From Cryptomeria japonica (Eukaryota; Streptophyta; Pinopsida; Cupressales; Cupressaceae), in contig NC_081405.1 in the NCBI RefSeq assembly GCF_030272615.1, positions 19,614,547 to 19,678,546 of the forward strand: a DNA stretch of 64,000 nt. Direction: 5' to 3'. Both the position numbers and the translations under genes were made by a program. How positions within the stretch are numbered: the stretch's first letter is position 1; each line of letters begins with the position of its first letter. The notes beneath the pieces are model-generated. The model ran no database searches and had not been told where the DNA came from. It saw only the letters and a list, made by a program, of their open reading frames with translations. Below, piece after piece: positions 11,857 to 23,744 of the stretch.

Positions 11857-12632
11857 TACCGGTTCCAGTTCGGATTCGGGTTCGGATTCGGGTACGGGTT
11901 CACGGATTCGGCCAAAAAAAAAAAAATTTGGGTACGGGTACGGGTTCGTCCGTACATATATATATTTTAATTTTTTTTAATATATATATATATATATATA
12001 TGTTCAAACTTCAAACATCAAAATTATATATGTTCACAGTTCAAACATACAAATATGAAACATCAAACATACAATGTAACTTTCCCATACAATGATACAT
12101 AGATGATAACAGATAAATCATAAATCAATAAATCATAAATCCATAATTGCCAATGCCAATAAATATTCTGAATTAATGGCTTGGGTTGGATGCTTCAGAT
12201 GAAGATGAATATGGAATTTAAATCCCATAGATGGCTTGTAATTTGAATGTTTAACTTTATACTTTATTGTGTCATGACATTTTCACATTTTGAAACTTGA
12301 AACTTGAATATTATCTTTTTTGCAAATTATGAATATGATTAAAAATATTGTTTTTTTATTGTTTTTAAATGCTTGCTAACCCGTGGGCCCCGTTTTTGGG
12401 AACCCACGGGCTTGGGTTCACCCGGGTCCTCCTGGGTTCACCCGGGTCCTCGTGGGTTCGCCCTGGGTCCCACCCAGGTCCTGCCCAGGCGGCTGGGTTC
12501 CCTGTGGGTCCTGGCCACAGGGAACCCAGCCGCCTGGGCAAGACCCGGGTGGGACCCAGAGCGAACCGGACCAGGACCACGACCGAGCACGGACCAGGAC
12601 CAGGACCCAACCAAAATAGGGGAGAACCGGTA
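11857..12632. mobile_element. Nested non-autonomous DNA transposon with TACCGGTTC inverted ends
   Basis: TACCGGTTC at 11857-11865 is mirrored by GAACCGGTA at 12624-12632. The flanking words TCTAAGT and TCTGAGA are similar, suggesting a degenerate target duplication. The left third repeats TTCGGGT/TTCGGAT units, the middle is very AT-rich with a (TA)n tract near 11976-12000, and the right part from 12365 is very GC-rich and built on GGGTTC/GGGTCC words. Repeated GGTTCGG-type subterminal words plus short inverted ends recall hAT-like non-autonomous elements. The superfamily is not established. Many overlapping open frames in the GC-rich part are by-products of the repeats. Confidence 0.5.
12465..12557. 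repeat. Long perfect hairpin inside the DNA transposon
   Basis: Positions 12482-12507 are the exact reverse complement of 12515-12540 (26 bp), with a 7-base loop GTCCTGG. Pairing continues outward with few mismatches to about 12465 and 12557 (GGGTCCCACC against GGTGGGACCC). The stem is strongly GC-rich. Confidence 0.85.
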
Positions 12633-13952
12633 TCTGAGATAATAATCGATAAACAAGGGATTTGTTAAAACTTGTTAATGACAACAAAGACAGCGATCAT
12701 AATATGTGTACATACCCGATTTGGTTATGGAATAAATTACTACCGCCAGCAAATAAAGAAGACAGAGGTCAGAGGAATTATATTTATCTTAAATCCCATA
12801 GCCAATGATAACAAGCGATTATCATAAAGGAACAAACAGTAGCAATATGGAGGAAATTAACAATAAGTTATGAAAAGGTGGGATTAAAGATAGACAAGGC
12901 AATGATTTAAGGGAGCAATAATAAACGATTGCAAAGAGACAAGAGACGTGTCTCTTGGGGCATTCTTTCCCACCATATATATATAAAGACATCCCATCTA
13001 TTTGGAAAACCAGGGAATATAGTATTGTTTATTTCTTATATCCATTTATGGATCTGCTCCAATTGAGCATTTGCCATTTGGCATTTATAGGTTGCAAGGA
13101 TATATGAATATGGAACTTAGAAACTTATTTATTTTTAATTCCTTAATTGGATCTGCTCTGGTGAGCATTGATCCACTTGGCTTACCAACTGCCAGCACAT
13201 AAGTTTAAATTAGAGACAACACTATTGATTGCAAGGGAGCAAAAGAATGGCCTATACCACGTGGGAGGAATATCATCTGATCATATCAGAATTATAGTAA
13301 GGGGATTTCAATAGAAAATTCAGATTTATTAGTATTAAGCTTGTCAAAGTGCTTGGTGAGCCCCACACAATAATTATTCAGATTCCTATAATAAAAGAAT
13401 CCTAAAACAGTGTTTGCAGCAATTAGAAAAGGTTTTGGAGATTTCACCATTATTGTTGTGTTTTTAGCAGCAGCCCCACTAAAGGGAATGGGACTCTCAC
13501 TTGGAAGACTTCGGAATATTGGTTGTGGTTTTTATTTGAGCCTCACCTAAGCCTTGTAGATTATTGATTGTGATTTGAACAATTAGCATTACCAAAAAGT
13601 CAATGATGGTCTAAGAAGAGTCAACAATATGTTGAAGATTAAAGATTTTTGTTTGGGAAAATTATTTGTGTTTTTTACCCATTCTCCACTAATAGTGAGA
13701 TATCGGATACAAGCTGCAGTAAAACATGATCAACAACAAGAGTCAACACATGGTTTAGAGGGGATGTTGGGAAACTTATCTAGATAAGTTTTTTCTTCCA
13801 AAAACTATTCTTAGCATTATGAGTTAAATATTAGAGTAAAATGTCTTCAGAATTAATGAAATTATATTTATAAATGTATTACAATTCTCACTTTAAGTTA
13901 GAAATGTTGTTTCAGATCTAAATCAATGTGAATCCCGAATGGGGACATTACA

Positions 13953-15249
13953 AGAGCACACTAATGACAAGGATTTTGTGTGGTTAGGAGTCACACACTT
14001 TACCACTAATTTCCTCACCTTGCAAAGTATATTAGCTACAATGTCCAACCTTAAATGCATGTTTAAAAGGGAAAGGTGGTTAGTGAGTCCTTATTGTAGG
14101 AAGGCTATAGCAAAGGTCACGAAGACCATTTTTGATGATAGAATTGCTTAAGTTTTCAAACATCAATTTCTACTTATGCTTTTTATTTTTTAATGTTCTA
14201 ATTTTCTGATTTTGTTAAGTTTTGATATTTAGAAGTTAGAACCGTTTGGTTAAAGTTCCACAATTAGTGTATGGGGATTAAAACCCCATGGGGTATCCAT
14301 TCAAAGCCATGGATAAAGCCAAAGTGGCAATTCAGCATTTTTATGGATCGAACAAGACCAACTATGAACCCATATGGTGGATAGTTGATCGGGGTGGAAC
14401 CAACAACTCCACCAACATATTCATGTCATTGCCTACTATTTGAACCACAAGTCTCGTTTTGCTTCTTATTTCAAAGTAGATGCAGAGTTTGTTCTTGGCC
14501 TTAGAACATGTATTGAGAGATTGATTGATGATAATAACCTTTGAGACCTCGTACTGGATGAGATATAGAGTTAAAAGAAGGCCAACGGGGCATCATTTTC
14601 TTCAAATTTATGCATTTGTAGGAGAGCCAAGTTAAAAAAAAAATGTGTTTAATTTAAATTTGTGATTTATTTGAATTTTTTAGTTTACTATAATCCTTAT
14701 TGAGTTATAAATGCCAATTGTTATCCTTGCAAACTTGTGGTGGGAAGAATATGGTGCCACAAGGCCTAAACTTTAGGCATCTACATTTTATCCTAGCCTT
14801 GTAGTGCTTCTAGTTGTGAGCACAACTGGAGTATTTTTGAGTCCATTTGCACAAAGAAGCACAATAGGTTGACTCAAAAGCAATTGAATGACCTTGTCTA
14901 TGTGCAATACAACTTTCAATTGCATCAAAAGAAGGTGCAAAAGCAAGGTACACATGAAACACATGATCTCAATGACATTAATCCATATTCAGATTGGATT
15001 GCTGAGCTTAATAATGTTGATGGGGATCCATTGTTAACTGATGATGAGCTAGTTGATTTGGCGAGGGAGGCAACACAATGGGAAGTGAATGTGGCAACAT
15101 ATGAGGAAGTAGAAAGTGAGATTGGTGAGTCATTAGGGGTAGGTTCTTCACATACATTGCAGCTATACCATCCACTTCACTTCAGCAACACCCACGCAAC
15201 AGCAACAAAATTTTTTGAGATGAAGTCATTGATGAAATTTATTATTTAA
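13953..15249 (+). pseudogene. hAT-family transposase remnant, C-terminal part
   Basis: Translated pieces in order resemble plant hAT (DUF659/dimerisation) transposases. At 13981-14140 a TRFATNFLTLQS-like segment reads THFTTNFLTLQSILA, followed by ERWLVSPY. At 14261-14480 come pieces matching the MGYIYEAMDRAK and W..I..RW motifs. At 14820-14950 the hallmark WSIFESICTKKHNRLTQKQL is followed by NDLVYVQYNFQL, and the final frame 14869-15249 holds DPLLTDDELVDLAREA. Frames change and stops intervene, so it is dead. Its 5' part was cut by the family-A LTR ending at 13952, whose target duplication is the adjacent AGAGC. hAT transposases cut and paste DNA flanked by short inverted repeats. None bounding this copy are evident. 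Confidence 0.75.
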
Positions 15250-15523
15250 AATTTTCATTGATATTGAAACTTGAAGTTCATATGTATTCAAAGGTTGAAG
15301 TTTTGAAATAATTTTTTGGTTTACAATATGTATTAAACTCTAATTTTGATTTATATATTATGGAAATCTGTAATAAGTTCTACAAATTCAATAATATGAG
15401 TATTTTTGAAGAATATTTTTAAAACTTTATGTATTTACAAATGTTCGGTAGATTTGCTGATTTTTTCCTTGAGTTTTCGCATAGTCCCAAGTTTTTTTAA
15501 ATTTTGGGCCTACTAAGTGATTG
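15250..15523. other. AT-rich spacer after the hAT remnant
   Basis: Nothing recognised. It ends with the target duplication GATTG at 15519-15523. Confidence 0.4.
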
Positions 15524-17513
15524 TGTCATGTCCCCACCATGTACACTTGACCAAAATGGTGAACCTAGGGAAAATCCCCTTGCCCAAAGAAATGATAAGG
15601 ATAACGACAAGTAAGAAATGGATGCATAAGTCATCCAGACATAAAGACTTGCAAGCATCCAAGCTTATATCACCATGATGATGACCTCACTTATTGACAA
15701 TCTTACACATATATGAATTATGTCTTTACTATTAATTACATCGTCGATCAACTTTCCAAAGTGATAAGGATCAACCTATTGAGCAAGAAGAGCATTAAGT
15801 CAATTAGTCCACATGGAGGTCACATATTCCCAAATACAACGAAGACTGATTTAAAGTTGACTGTCTAAATAATGGAACATCGATGACACGCAAGATTAGT
15901 AAATGCTCATACAAAGATCGTAGGTCACCAAGCATCGTATATTAATATAGTAAGTCCCACTAAACAAGGGAGGACAAAGATCGATTATTGGCATGACGAT
16001 AGTGAATGGAAATCGATGGATGAAGAAACGGTAGTGATTACACACATTATGTTCATCGATTGGTTAGCCATGTTCACTGATCATAACAGAATAAAGAAAC
16101 CATTTACATTCAACACCTCTCACCTATATTATAATCAACAAATAAAATATCAATTGGACTGACTACACAAGTATAATCGACATTAAGAGTTGATTGGATA
16201 GCAATCATGATAAGCCAATATCGATTATGTACAAATCCGATTTGATTATGATCATGGCTGATGGATACGAATTAAAAGGGTAATGACATTGATCATGTCT
16301 TAAAACAAAATTAACAAGTGATGCCACCTTTAAAAGAAGGCTGATTATCAGCTAAAGTTGCCAGCGATTTCTAAGAGCATTATGGGTATAATGAACTGAT
16401 CCAAATGGGAAAGATATGACTCATCAAAGAGGTGCAACCTTTAAGAGATAGAAGTATAAATGAAGACTCACACATTCAAAAAAAAAACCACAAGGAGAAA
16501 TCGGAGAATGTCAGAATACACAAACCACAAGAGGAGATATTGGCATTTATAAGAGATGAAATATACAACAGTTCGATTCAATTCTGTAGTTGTAGTATTG
16601 TTTCCCCATACATGACATAATGATTACTTTTTATATCGGTATACTACTGACTAGTAACGTAATGCCGTTTATAATTGTTTAATATAGCATAATGAATGTG
16701 ACTTTAATCTGTTCATTGCTGATACGCAGTATATTATTGCTTATGACTGTCTAGTATATAAAGGTATAGGATACATGACACAATATAGGATGTTCTATAT
16801 ATGCTCTGTCTGATTATTATAACCAGACATTGTTGGGAAAATGGGGGAGATGGATAGGAATAGAAAAAAGATTGCTCCAGAGCAGATCAGAACCGTTATA
16901 AAGTTACATGCAGTAACATCCTTGTTCTCGGCAGTATGCATAGGGGATGTGTTTAATAAAGACTGCTTAATATATATAGCCCGATAATGTTTGTATGCAG
17001 AATTTAATAATAATAATAATATTAACATAAACTACAATATGTATAATAGTAATACTAATATAAAGGTATTCAAGCTTAATTTCACATACTGTGTCAGACA
17101 TGTCAGATCTGTCTGCCACTACAGCTACTAAGTTGAATAATGATTGGTGTTTTAGTAAATGGACAGTGTTAGTAATTTATATTATAGGGAATATAATCTG
17201 TTTTATGTATATATAAGGGTTGTTCAGTAAAATAATATTTTATAAAGAATCACTCTGCAGTAAAACTTATAGTGTAATACTATCTAAACTTATATATATA
17301 TATATAGAAACAGTAATTTGAATGAACAAGTATATGTGAGATTATAAATCTGATTGAATTATCAATTCAATATCAGGAAGAAGATTATGTTATCACTGAT
17401 TGAATTCAGGTTAAGATGGTTTTGTCTCTTAATCAATGTAGTTTAAGTCATAAGTATGTTGAGATGGATAAATTATGGTTAAAACAAGCCTAAACCTAGT
17501 AGGGGACATTACA
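15524..17513 (+). repeat. Solo LTR (family A), TSD GATTG
   Basis: It starts TGTCATGTCCCC and ends GGGGACATTACA. Perfect GATTG duplications lie at 15519-15523 and 17514-17518. Length is 1,990 bp. It has no primer site, no coding region of note and no second LTR, so it is a clean solo LTR. Its first 200 bp align with the nested LTR at 8481-13952 (CATAAAGACTTGCAAGCATCC block at 15642). A (TA)n tract sits near 17290. The small open frame at 16432-16620 is not convincing. Confidence 0.85.
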
Positions 17514-17518
17514 GATTG

Positions 17519-18535
17519 CCGAGTCCAAGTTTTACAACTGTGGTCCAAATAGTTCAAAGCAAAGTGAGAGAATAGAGAATATCCTAAGGAAGCTAATATT
17601 CGTACCACACTATGAGAATGTGTTGATATTACGTTATAACCAAACTAATAAGGCCTAACATGTTAGAATTAGAAGCCTATTGCAATAGAAACTAATTATG
17701 TAATTTTAATTATTGATTATACAATATTGAATCAAGTTGATTGTCATAAAAATATGTTGGTTCTGACTTCTGAGTATCATTGTGCATTGGCTGCATGTGT
17801 GTTCATGTAAAGGCTCAATCATTGGACAGTCTTTTATCAGACCCTCCATCCATCACTGCATCAAATCTTTACTCTCCACCTCCAATTCAATGTGTCTTTC
17901 TTTGTTGATGCAACATAGCCTTGGCTTGTGCAAAGTGTCTATGCCTTCAAGAGGCTTGAAAAAGCAAGTAGGAGACATTTAATTCAGCAATATGTTGATA
18001 ACGTTTTTAGCTCTGTCCTATGATAAAAATAACAATCTGCCTACTTTAGATATATGAGCATACAACATATTTGCATGTCTTGAAGGTTGCTTGTACAATA
18101 GTCTAGTTTTATTGACATATGCTAATCAATGACAAAAGCGACTAGCCAAATATGACTAGGAAGTGGTGTAATTGTAATTATTTCCATCACTTCAAAACCA
18201 TATCAGTTGATGATAAATGTGTCTATTGGCTCTGCACGTCAATAAACTGCTCATTTTTACAGTGAAACAAAGCTCAACAAGAAAAGAAAAGTCAAAACAG
18301 AATTTTTTTTCTTGTTATAAATGTTCAGCTACATACCTTTCAGTCAGATTTTGTAAAAACAACATTAAAATAAAGTCAACTCAGGAATAGAAAATACAGG
18401 GTCGAAGTAAAAAATCTTGATCAAACAAAAGGAAGCAATTAACAGTGGAATATCTAGTTCTTTCTATTGTCTTGCTATCTTATTCTGTGTCATTCTTTTA
18501 ACTTGTTTGCAAAAAGTGGAAAATTTTATATAAAC
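17519..18535. other. Intergenic or 3' flank of the minus-strand gene, no supported feature
   Basis: AT-rich sequence with only short frames. It lies downstream, in the minus sense, of the stop codon at 18536 and may contain that gene's 3' untranslated region. Confidence 0.4.
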
Positions 18536-18715
18536 TCAAATGCCATTACCCATAGCCTTCCCAGGTGCTGAGAAAATGGTTTCCCGATATCCTACCCCAT
18601 CAATACGCTTTTCAGGTATTGCAGGCTTTAGTTTCGAAAGATCTATATCTCTGTTGCCTTTCCTTTCTGCCAACTCCCTTCTTAAAGCTTCTGCCTCTGC
18701 TTCAGCTGCTGCCAA
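18536..18715 (-). CDS. Probable terminal exon of an unrecognised nuclear gene
   Basis: A 180-bp segment in phase 0 encodes 59 residues and a TGA stop at 18536-18538. It is entered through a plausible acceptor (TTATTAG at 18716). The peptide starts with an Ala/Glu-rich, coiled-coil-like run (LAAAEAEAEALRRELAERKG) and continues with DIDLSKLKPAIPEKRIDGVG and YRETIFSAPGKAMG. The compact charged tail and lack of internal stops argue for a real exon. It follows the 16-codon exon at 18849-18896 in matching phase. Nothing here identifies its function, and I do not recognise the family. Confidence 0.6.
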   Translation of the reverse strand: MAAAEAEAEALRRELAERKGNRDIDLSKLKPAIPEKRIDGVGYRETIFSAPGKAMGNGI

Positions 18716-18848
18716 CTAATAACAAACAAACAAAAGCCATTCAAATTCCACAATCAGTTGCACAACCCATTCTTTTGCAGAATCTTGCAATGCTAGCTTC
18801 TATAATCATGTTAACCTGAACTAAGAGGATACAGATCCAAGATCTTAC

Positions 18849-18896
18849 CTTTGCAGCTAAATCATCTCTGGAAGTATCAGAAATTGAGGCTGGTTC
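18849..18896 (-). CDS. Probable short internal exon of the same gene
   Basis: A 48-bp segment is bounded by CAG acceptor (18897-18899) and a consensus GTAAGATC donor (18848-18841). It encodes 16 residues, EPASISDTSRDDLAAK, in phase 0 at both ends, so it joins in frame to the terminal exon at 18715. The intron between them is 133 bp. Small size and clean splice signals on both sides make chance unlikely, but transcript support would be needed to confirm it. Confidence 0.55.
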
Positions 18897-18899
18897 CTG

Positions 18900-20790
18900 C
18901 ATGCCATAATCATAAGACATGTTCTAATCATGGAGAGGCTCTGTGAATCTTTATGACAGCTTAGAAAAGAAAAAATGTTATATCTATCTGAAAGTAAGAA
19001 AAACGAATTTAAATGGAGCCAATCTCCAACAGGAAACTATAAATTACTTCAGTAAAATGAAGAAAAAGATTAGTCATATAGAAGGTCACAATTATGATCA
19101 TGAATCTGTAATCACCTTTGATGAGTAGTAATGTTACAAATAGAAACTTAGAGATTAGGTCATTCATCATTTTGTATGATAGTACTTATACTGCTCCTAT
19201 TGTAAATAGGAAACAAATGATGCAGAACTTTATCTGTTTTCAGCTGCAATTCAAATGAAATTTGATATCATTTTCAGTAAAATTAATATGAAAAACAATA
19301 ATATATGATTATGATATAATCCTAGATCTGGGAATCTGATAATAAACAGAAAAACTGGAGTTAAAAATAGAAGTTTGTTATCTTCTGTTTTAATCTTTTT
19401 TCTGTTTTTAAACTGAAGTCTCTGATTTCAGGAAATGCACACCAAATCAAACGAGACTCAATAGAAAACTATTACAATTAATAACAGTATTTCTAAGTAG
19501 TATGTAAATGACAAAATGCTTTCAAGAACTGCTACCAGATCCGGTTGAATATTTAACCAGCTGAATTTGTTTGATTTGATCAAGATTTTTCAATTCTTAT
19601 AGAAATCTTACTTAAATTTGTTGAAAATTCTGGATTTCCAAATTTCTTTGACATTCCAAACTGAATCAAATTTTCAAAGCTGATAACTTCGAATGCTAAC
19701 TCAAGACTCCATCAAGTGTTATATGGTTGCAGCTCACGCCCATGAACAATCCGTACTCAGCAATATTCTAGCCCAAACACATTTTATTTGAGATTTTAAG
19801 GCCTTTTGTAGCTTCTGCTGATAAAGGCCCTAGTGTAAATGGCTGCTGTGTAAAATATGAATTAAATTACTCCCATGTAATGTCAAGAAAGTAAATTTTG
19901 CTACACAACTGACAAATTCTAGCATAGCTCATTTATTCTGTATAGCTGATTTGTACCAACACAACCATGTAGTATTCTAGCATAGCTCGTTTATTCTCTA
20001 TAGCTAATTTGTACCAACACAACCATGTAGGAACATTAATGTTTAACACAATAGTGTCTCATTTAGGGTTCATAATGGTCTCCACCTTAAAAAATTTCCC
20101 TCAGCAATTGAAAAGCTGAAATAAGTATTTTCAAACTTCTTTTGGTAAACAATGCCTCCTAGATCAAATGATAAGGCAATAACAAAGTAGATTCTTTAAA
20201 AATAATTATGGTAGGAACATATCTTGTAGAGATCTGTGAGAACTTCCCATATTCTCCATCCATGTTCCTTGGTCACTTTAATGAAAGAAACAATTTTAAA
20301 TTCTAACTCCAACTCCCAAGTAGAATGTTCTACTCTATTAAATATTTCAATTGGATATCATGATGCTTCCACATTTCTACCTGCATATCATATGTGCTGA
20401 AGGTGGCACAATTCAATTGACCTTTCTTTAGTAGTCAAAAGGCCATCTCCCAAACACAACCAATGACTCCAAGAAGCAAGGTGCTTTTGAAAGTACCACA
20501 TAGAAGATGATTTGTGGCTGCATTGCCATTTTCTTTGGATAATAATGCAAACTTCAAGTGCCTTTGCTTTAGTATTACCTCCCAAAGTATGTTAGAAAGA
20601 AAAGAAAATCATTTGTTAAAAACGTGTATCAAGTACAAGAAGCAAGACTGCCCTTTTACAAATACCACGAGAGCTTACAGTTGTAAGGATTAGTGGGCAG
20701 CATGGTAGTCAAAATGTTACAACTAACACAAAACGTTAAAATAAACTGAGGACAGTTATGTAATAACAGGCTGAAATAGCCTAACAACTA
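18900..20790. other. Probable intron or intergenic DNA
   Basis: AT-rich sequence with only short frames and no motif I recognise. If the exons at 18.5-18.9 kb and 21.3-21.5 kb belong to one minus-strand gene, this is its intron. It contains the 58-bp duplication listed next. Confidence 0.35.
19917..20032. repeat. 58-bp tandem duplication
   Basis: TTCTAGCATAGCTC..TTATTC followed by TTTGTACCAACACAACCATG is present at 19917 and 19975, differing at a few positions. It looks like a simple local duplication in non-coding sequence. Confidence 0.8.
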
Positions 20791-20984
20791 ATTTTTCAAT
20801 ATGGAATTACATTTCAGAACAAATATCAAGATATCTTCAGAGTAACAACAAAAATACAAAAAAGTTATGTCATTGCACTCCTGAGGTTCCCACCATTGGC
20901 AGATCACCATCCTTTTGAACAGTTCTCCAGACTGAGTTGACCTGCCTAACAGAAGGCTTGAAGAGTCATTGATACTCGAGAACA

Positions 20985-21170
20985 CTCACATGGTTCTATG
21001 GACTCTTCCATAGCTTGCATTCTTTGCAATTTGTTGAATTTTTTCATGTAGCCTGTACCTTCTGCCTCTCAGAAGTTGTTCTTCATTGCCTCGGATCTAT
21101 TCTGAAGATTCTTGTTAAATCTCCATATTAGGAGAAATATCAAGCCAAAAAATCCAGAAAACTAAGATGT
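20985..21170 (-). pseudogene. Decayed duplicate of the membrane-segment exon
   Basis: This is the left-unit homologue of 21328-21509. It keeps FSGFFGLIFLLIWRFNKNL, but the preceding Trp codon is TAG, and a short deletion shifts the frame near the ILTSERQ segment, after which AMEESIE is recovered in another frame. This indicates that the right unit, not this one, is under or was longer under constraint. Confidence 0.5.
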
Positions 21171-21327
21171 CTTCAAAGTAACAACATATATGACAAAAAG
21201 GTTATGTCATTGTGCTCCTGAGGTCTCCACCATTGGCAGATCACCATCCTTTAGAATACTTCTACAGACTGAATTGACAAGCCTGCAGCAGGCTTAAAGA
21301 GTTATTGAGCCTTGAGAATATTCACAC

Positions 21328-21509
21328 AGTTCTATGGACTCTTCCATAGCTTGCCTTTTTGCAATTTTCTGCATTGTTTCATGTAGTTGTATCTTCTGCC
21401 TCTCAGAAGTGAGAATATTCTCAATTGCCTCAGGTCTATTCTTAAGATTCACGTTAAATCTCCATATTAGGAGAAACATTGAGCCAAAAAATCCAGAAAA
21501 CCAAGATAT
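21328..21509 (-). CDS. Exon-like membrane-segment coding block, right unit of the duplication
   Basis: On the minus strand, after an acceptor-like CTCTGAAG at 21510-21517, an open stretch encodes ISWFSGFFGSMFLLIWRFNV, then NLKNRPEAIENILTSERQKI and an amphipathic MQKIAKRQAMEESIEL. A possible donor GTGTGA lies at 21327-21322. The peptide reads as one hydrophobic, aromatic-rich membrane helix followed by a charged helical tail. It might belong to the minus-strand gene ending at 18536, but with this donor the phase (182 bp, exit phase 2) does not match the 18896 exon, so the link is unproven. The family is unknown to me. Confidence 0.4.
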
Positions 21510-21600
21510 CTTCAGAGTAACAACATATATGACAAAAAAAATGTGCCATAGTGATCCTGAGGTCTCCACCATTGGCAGATCACCCTCCTTTTGAGTTGTT

Positions 21601-23040
21601 ATTATTTTAATTGTCAGTTCGACCAGCAGTCACAGTTTGTATTATTAGAATAAGTGGACAAGATAATTTGTAATAAAGCTTGCACACCATGCAAGCAATC
21701 ATAGCTAGATTTGTAGTCCAGTCACTTTCTTTCATTGCATGTAATAACTTTGCAAATAGTATAAATAGGTGTCTTTTTTCACTTATTTTAACAATGGTAA
21801 TTTTCACTTCTGCAGATTTGCTATTCATTGAGCATTCAATGTTATTGTTATTCAGAATTTGGTATTCATTCAATGACATTTATTATGCTTATCTTGCTTA
21901 CAATTTTTATTAATGTCTCTTGCTATGTGTGCTAAGAGTTAAATTGCTTTGACAAATTTGCAATCTTTGTATTACAAGTAAGCTCAATGGTGTAGATTGT
22001 GGCTTTGTATTGAGTCTTGCATTTAATTTAGGCATAGCATTCATGTCTGTGTGTTAGCCATTTCAACTCTGTATGTGTATTTGCATTGTTCAACTCTGTA
22101 TTTAGATAAACAATGCAAGCATGTAGGAGTAGAGATTTCTTTCAGTAAAAAAGCGTAAGTTTTTTGCCTTGTGTTGAAAAAGTATCTCAGCCTTTAACAC
22201 TAGGCAAACCCAAAAAGATACATATTTAAATTTTATTCAACTTATACATGAAATCAAATGAAAACACTGTAAAAATTGTAAATTAGACGTACATATTCTT
22301 CATAATGGATTAATTTTTATTCTTACTCCCCTTCTATTTATAAGAGTAGTTCTACAACACATTTGTTTCTTTTTGTGTCAAACTGAAAAGTGTGAATTAA
22401 AATGCTAACAATATGATCAGTGATTTGAAATTTAAGAATGGACATTGAAAACAGAAAATGCAAATGTTAAAGTATCCAAGGCCAAGGCTTACATTGAAAG
22501 CTTGATAAATGTATTGAACAGATGATTGATGAAGACTTGCTCTTCCTCTTGCTCTTATAGTTCACTCTTGAATCCTTTCTCAATGCAATGACAAACTAGA
22601 ACTTGAGAGTGATTTTGATTGAGGGTGGGATATTTTTTATAGGGTTTTTGAGTGCTTCGGGTGTAGGTGGCATCAATAGAACTTTAAGGGTTAGAGCTAC
22701 TAGCCCATTTTTTCAAAAAAAAAAATTAATTAAAAAAACTCATTTTTTAGATGTTTCAAGTATGAGGAATGGGCAGAGGTCTCAAAAACATTTAAGGACA
22801 TGAGCGAGTTTCTTGCAGGTTTTGGGCATGCCCAGCACCACCTTGACATCCTCATCAAGAGGGGTCACCCCATAAGTATCCCCTCTCATTGGAAAGCATC
22901 CCTATGATGTCTCCTCCCTACTAGCGGCAATATGTGTTCAGCAGGGGGACACATCCCCAATGTCTCTACATCTCAAGGACATCCACATCTCTAGAAACAA
23001 CAAATTCTGGGGTGACAAGTCCCCATGGGGCACTAAGTTT
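21601..23040. other. Intergenic, no supported gene
   Basis: Mostly AT-rich. From about 22,800 to 23,040 the sequence becomes rich in short CCCC/GGGG words (such as ACATCCCCAATGTC and TCCCCATGGGGC), resembling the subterminal region of another non-autonomous DNA transposon, but I cannot define ends. Confidence 0.35.
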
Positions 23041-23077
23041 AACACCGCATTCTCCTTTGTTAGGGGTTAGTAACACA

Positions 23078-23480
23078 TGTTAGTTTGTAGTTGGGTTGGG
23101 TGTTTATGTTTATGTTTATGTTTATGTTTATGTTTGAGTCGCCGAGAGGTTCCCGTGGGGTAGTTGGTAGTTAGTGACGGTTGGCAACTTGGCCAACAAT
23201 CGAGTCTATATATGATTTGGATGGAACCTCGGCAAGGATAGTATTGTACTGGCATATTCTTGAGAATTCAATAAAGATATCATTCTTCTGGTATAGCTGG
23301 TTGTTATTGGTACTTATGCTTTGATATATGAATGTTTTGTTACATGAATAGTTGGTATGTGTGGGAAATCCTTGTTTTATCCATGAGTTACCAACCTCAC
23401 ATTAAGGACTAAACATCCTTTAAACTTATGTTCTTGCGGAGATGTGTTATAGGAGTGTTTCAAGTTGCCTTAGTCATTAT
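23078..23480 (+). promoter_or_regulatory. LTR-like promoter fragment with hexamer repeat
   Basis: TGTTAGTTTGTAGTTGGG at 23078 is preceded by a purine-rich run containing AGGGG, and followed by about five copies of GTTTAT (23103-23134), a TATA-like TCTATATATG near 23204 and AATAAAG near 23270. This order (start TG, TATA box, polyadenylation signal) is typical of an LTR. I cannot find its CA end or target duplication. Confidence 0.35.
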
Positions 23481-23744
23481 TAATAGTAAGTTAGATTAGT
23501 GAACTACTTGAACTTAATTCAATATGTTTGCATGCTTAGTTCAAAAAGTTGTGCCTAATCAACCTTGGCTTATATCACCTATTCAAGGATGTGAGAGATG
23601 GCTTGTCTACATCAGTGATACAACTCATGGGTGTTTGTTAAACATTTGTAGTAGAGGCCCACGTACTATAGAAACTTTGAAGAATTTAAAACAGAGATTG
23701 GAAACTTGCCTATACTCGATGAGTCTTGTGCCGCATGACCCAAG

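Larger units (their letters stand above)
8481..13952 (+). repeat. Solo LTR (family A) interrupted by two nested elements
   Basis: The left edge TGTCATGTCCCC at 8481 and right edge GGGGACATTACA at 13952 are flanked by AGAGT (8476-8480) and AGAGC (13953-13957), a 5-bp target duplication with one transition. Removing the LTR-D at 8547-11145 and the DNA transposon at 11857-12632 leaves about 2.1 kb, close to the 1,990-bp solo LTR at 15524. Text just right of the nested LTR-D (a CATAAAGACTTACAAGCATCC block) matches 15640-15665 of that LTR. The insertion target appears to be the hAT remnant continuing at 13953. Confidence 0.7.
20810..21600 (-). repeat. Tandem array of about 340-bp units, each holding an exon-like segment
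   Basis: Landmarks recur in the same order: TCCTGAGG..CCACCATTGGCAGATCACC at about 20878, 21218 and 21558; TTCTATGGACTCTTCCATAGC at about 20994 and 21332; CCAAAAAATCCAGAAAAC at about 21147 and 21485. This gives two full units and part of a third. The exon-like frame is intact in the right unit (21328-21509) and broken in the left one. Confidence 0.75.

Noticed and set aside
12365-12687. Six overlapping Gly/Pro/Arg-rich frames
   Set aside because: They lie in the GC-rich repeat of the DNA transposon, are present in most frames of both strands, and reflect stop-poor composition.
23103-23134. Telomere-like repeat
   Set aside because: The unit is GTTTAT, not the plant telomere TTTAGGG, with only about five copies. 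A simple microsatellite.
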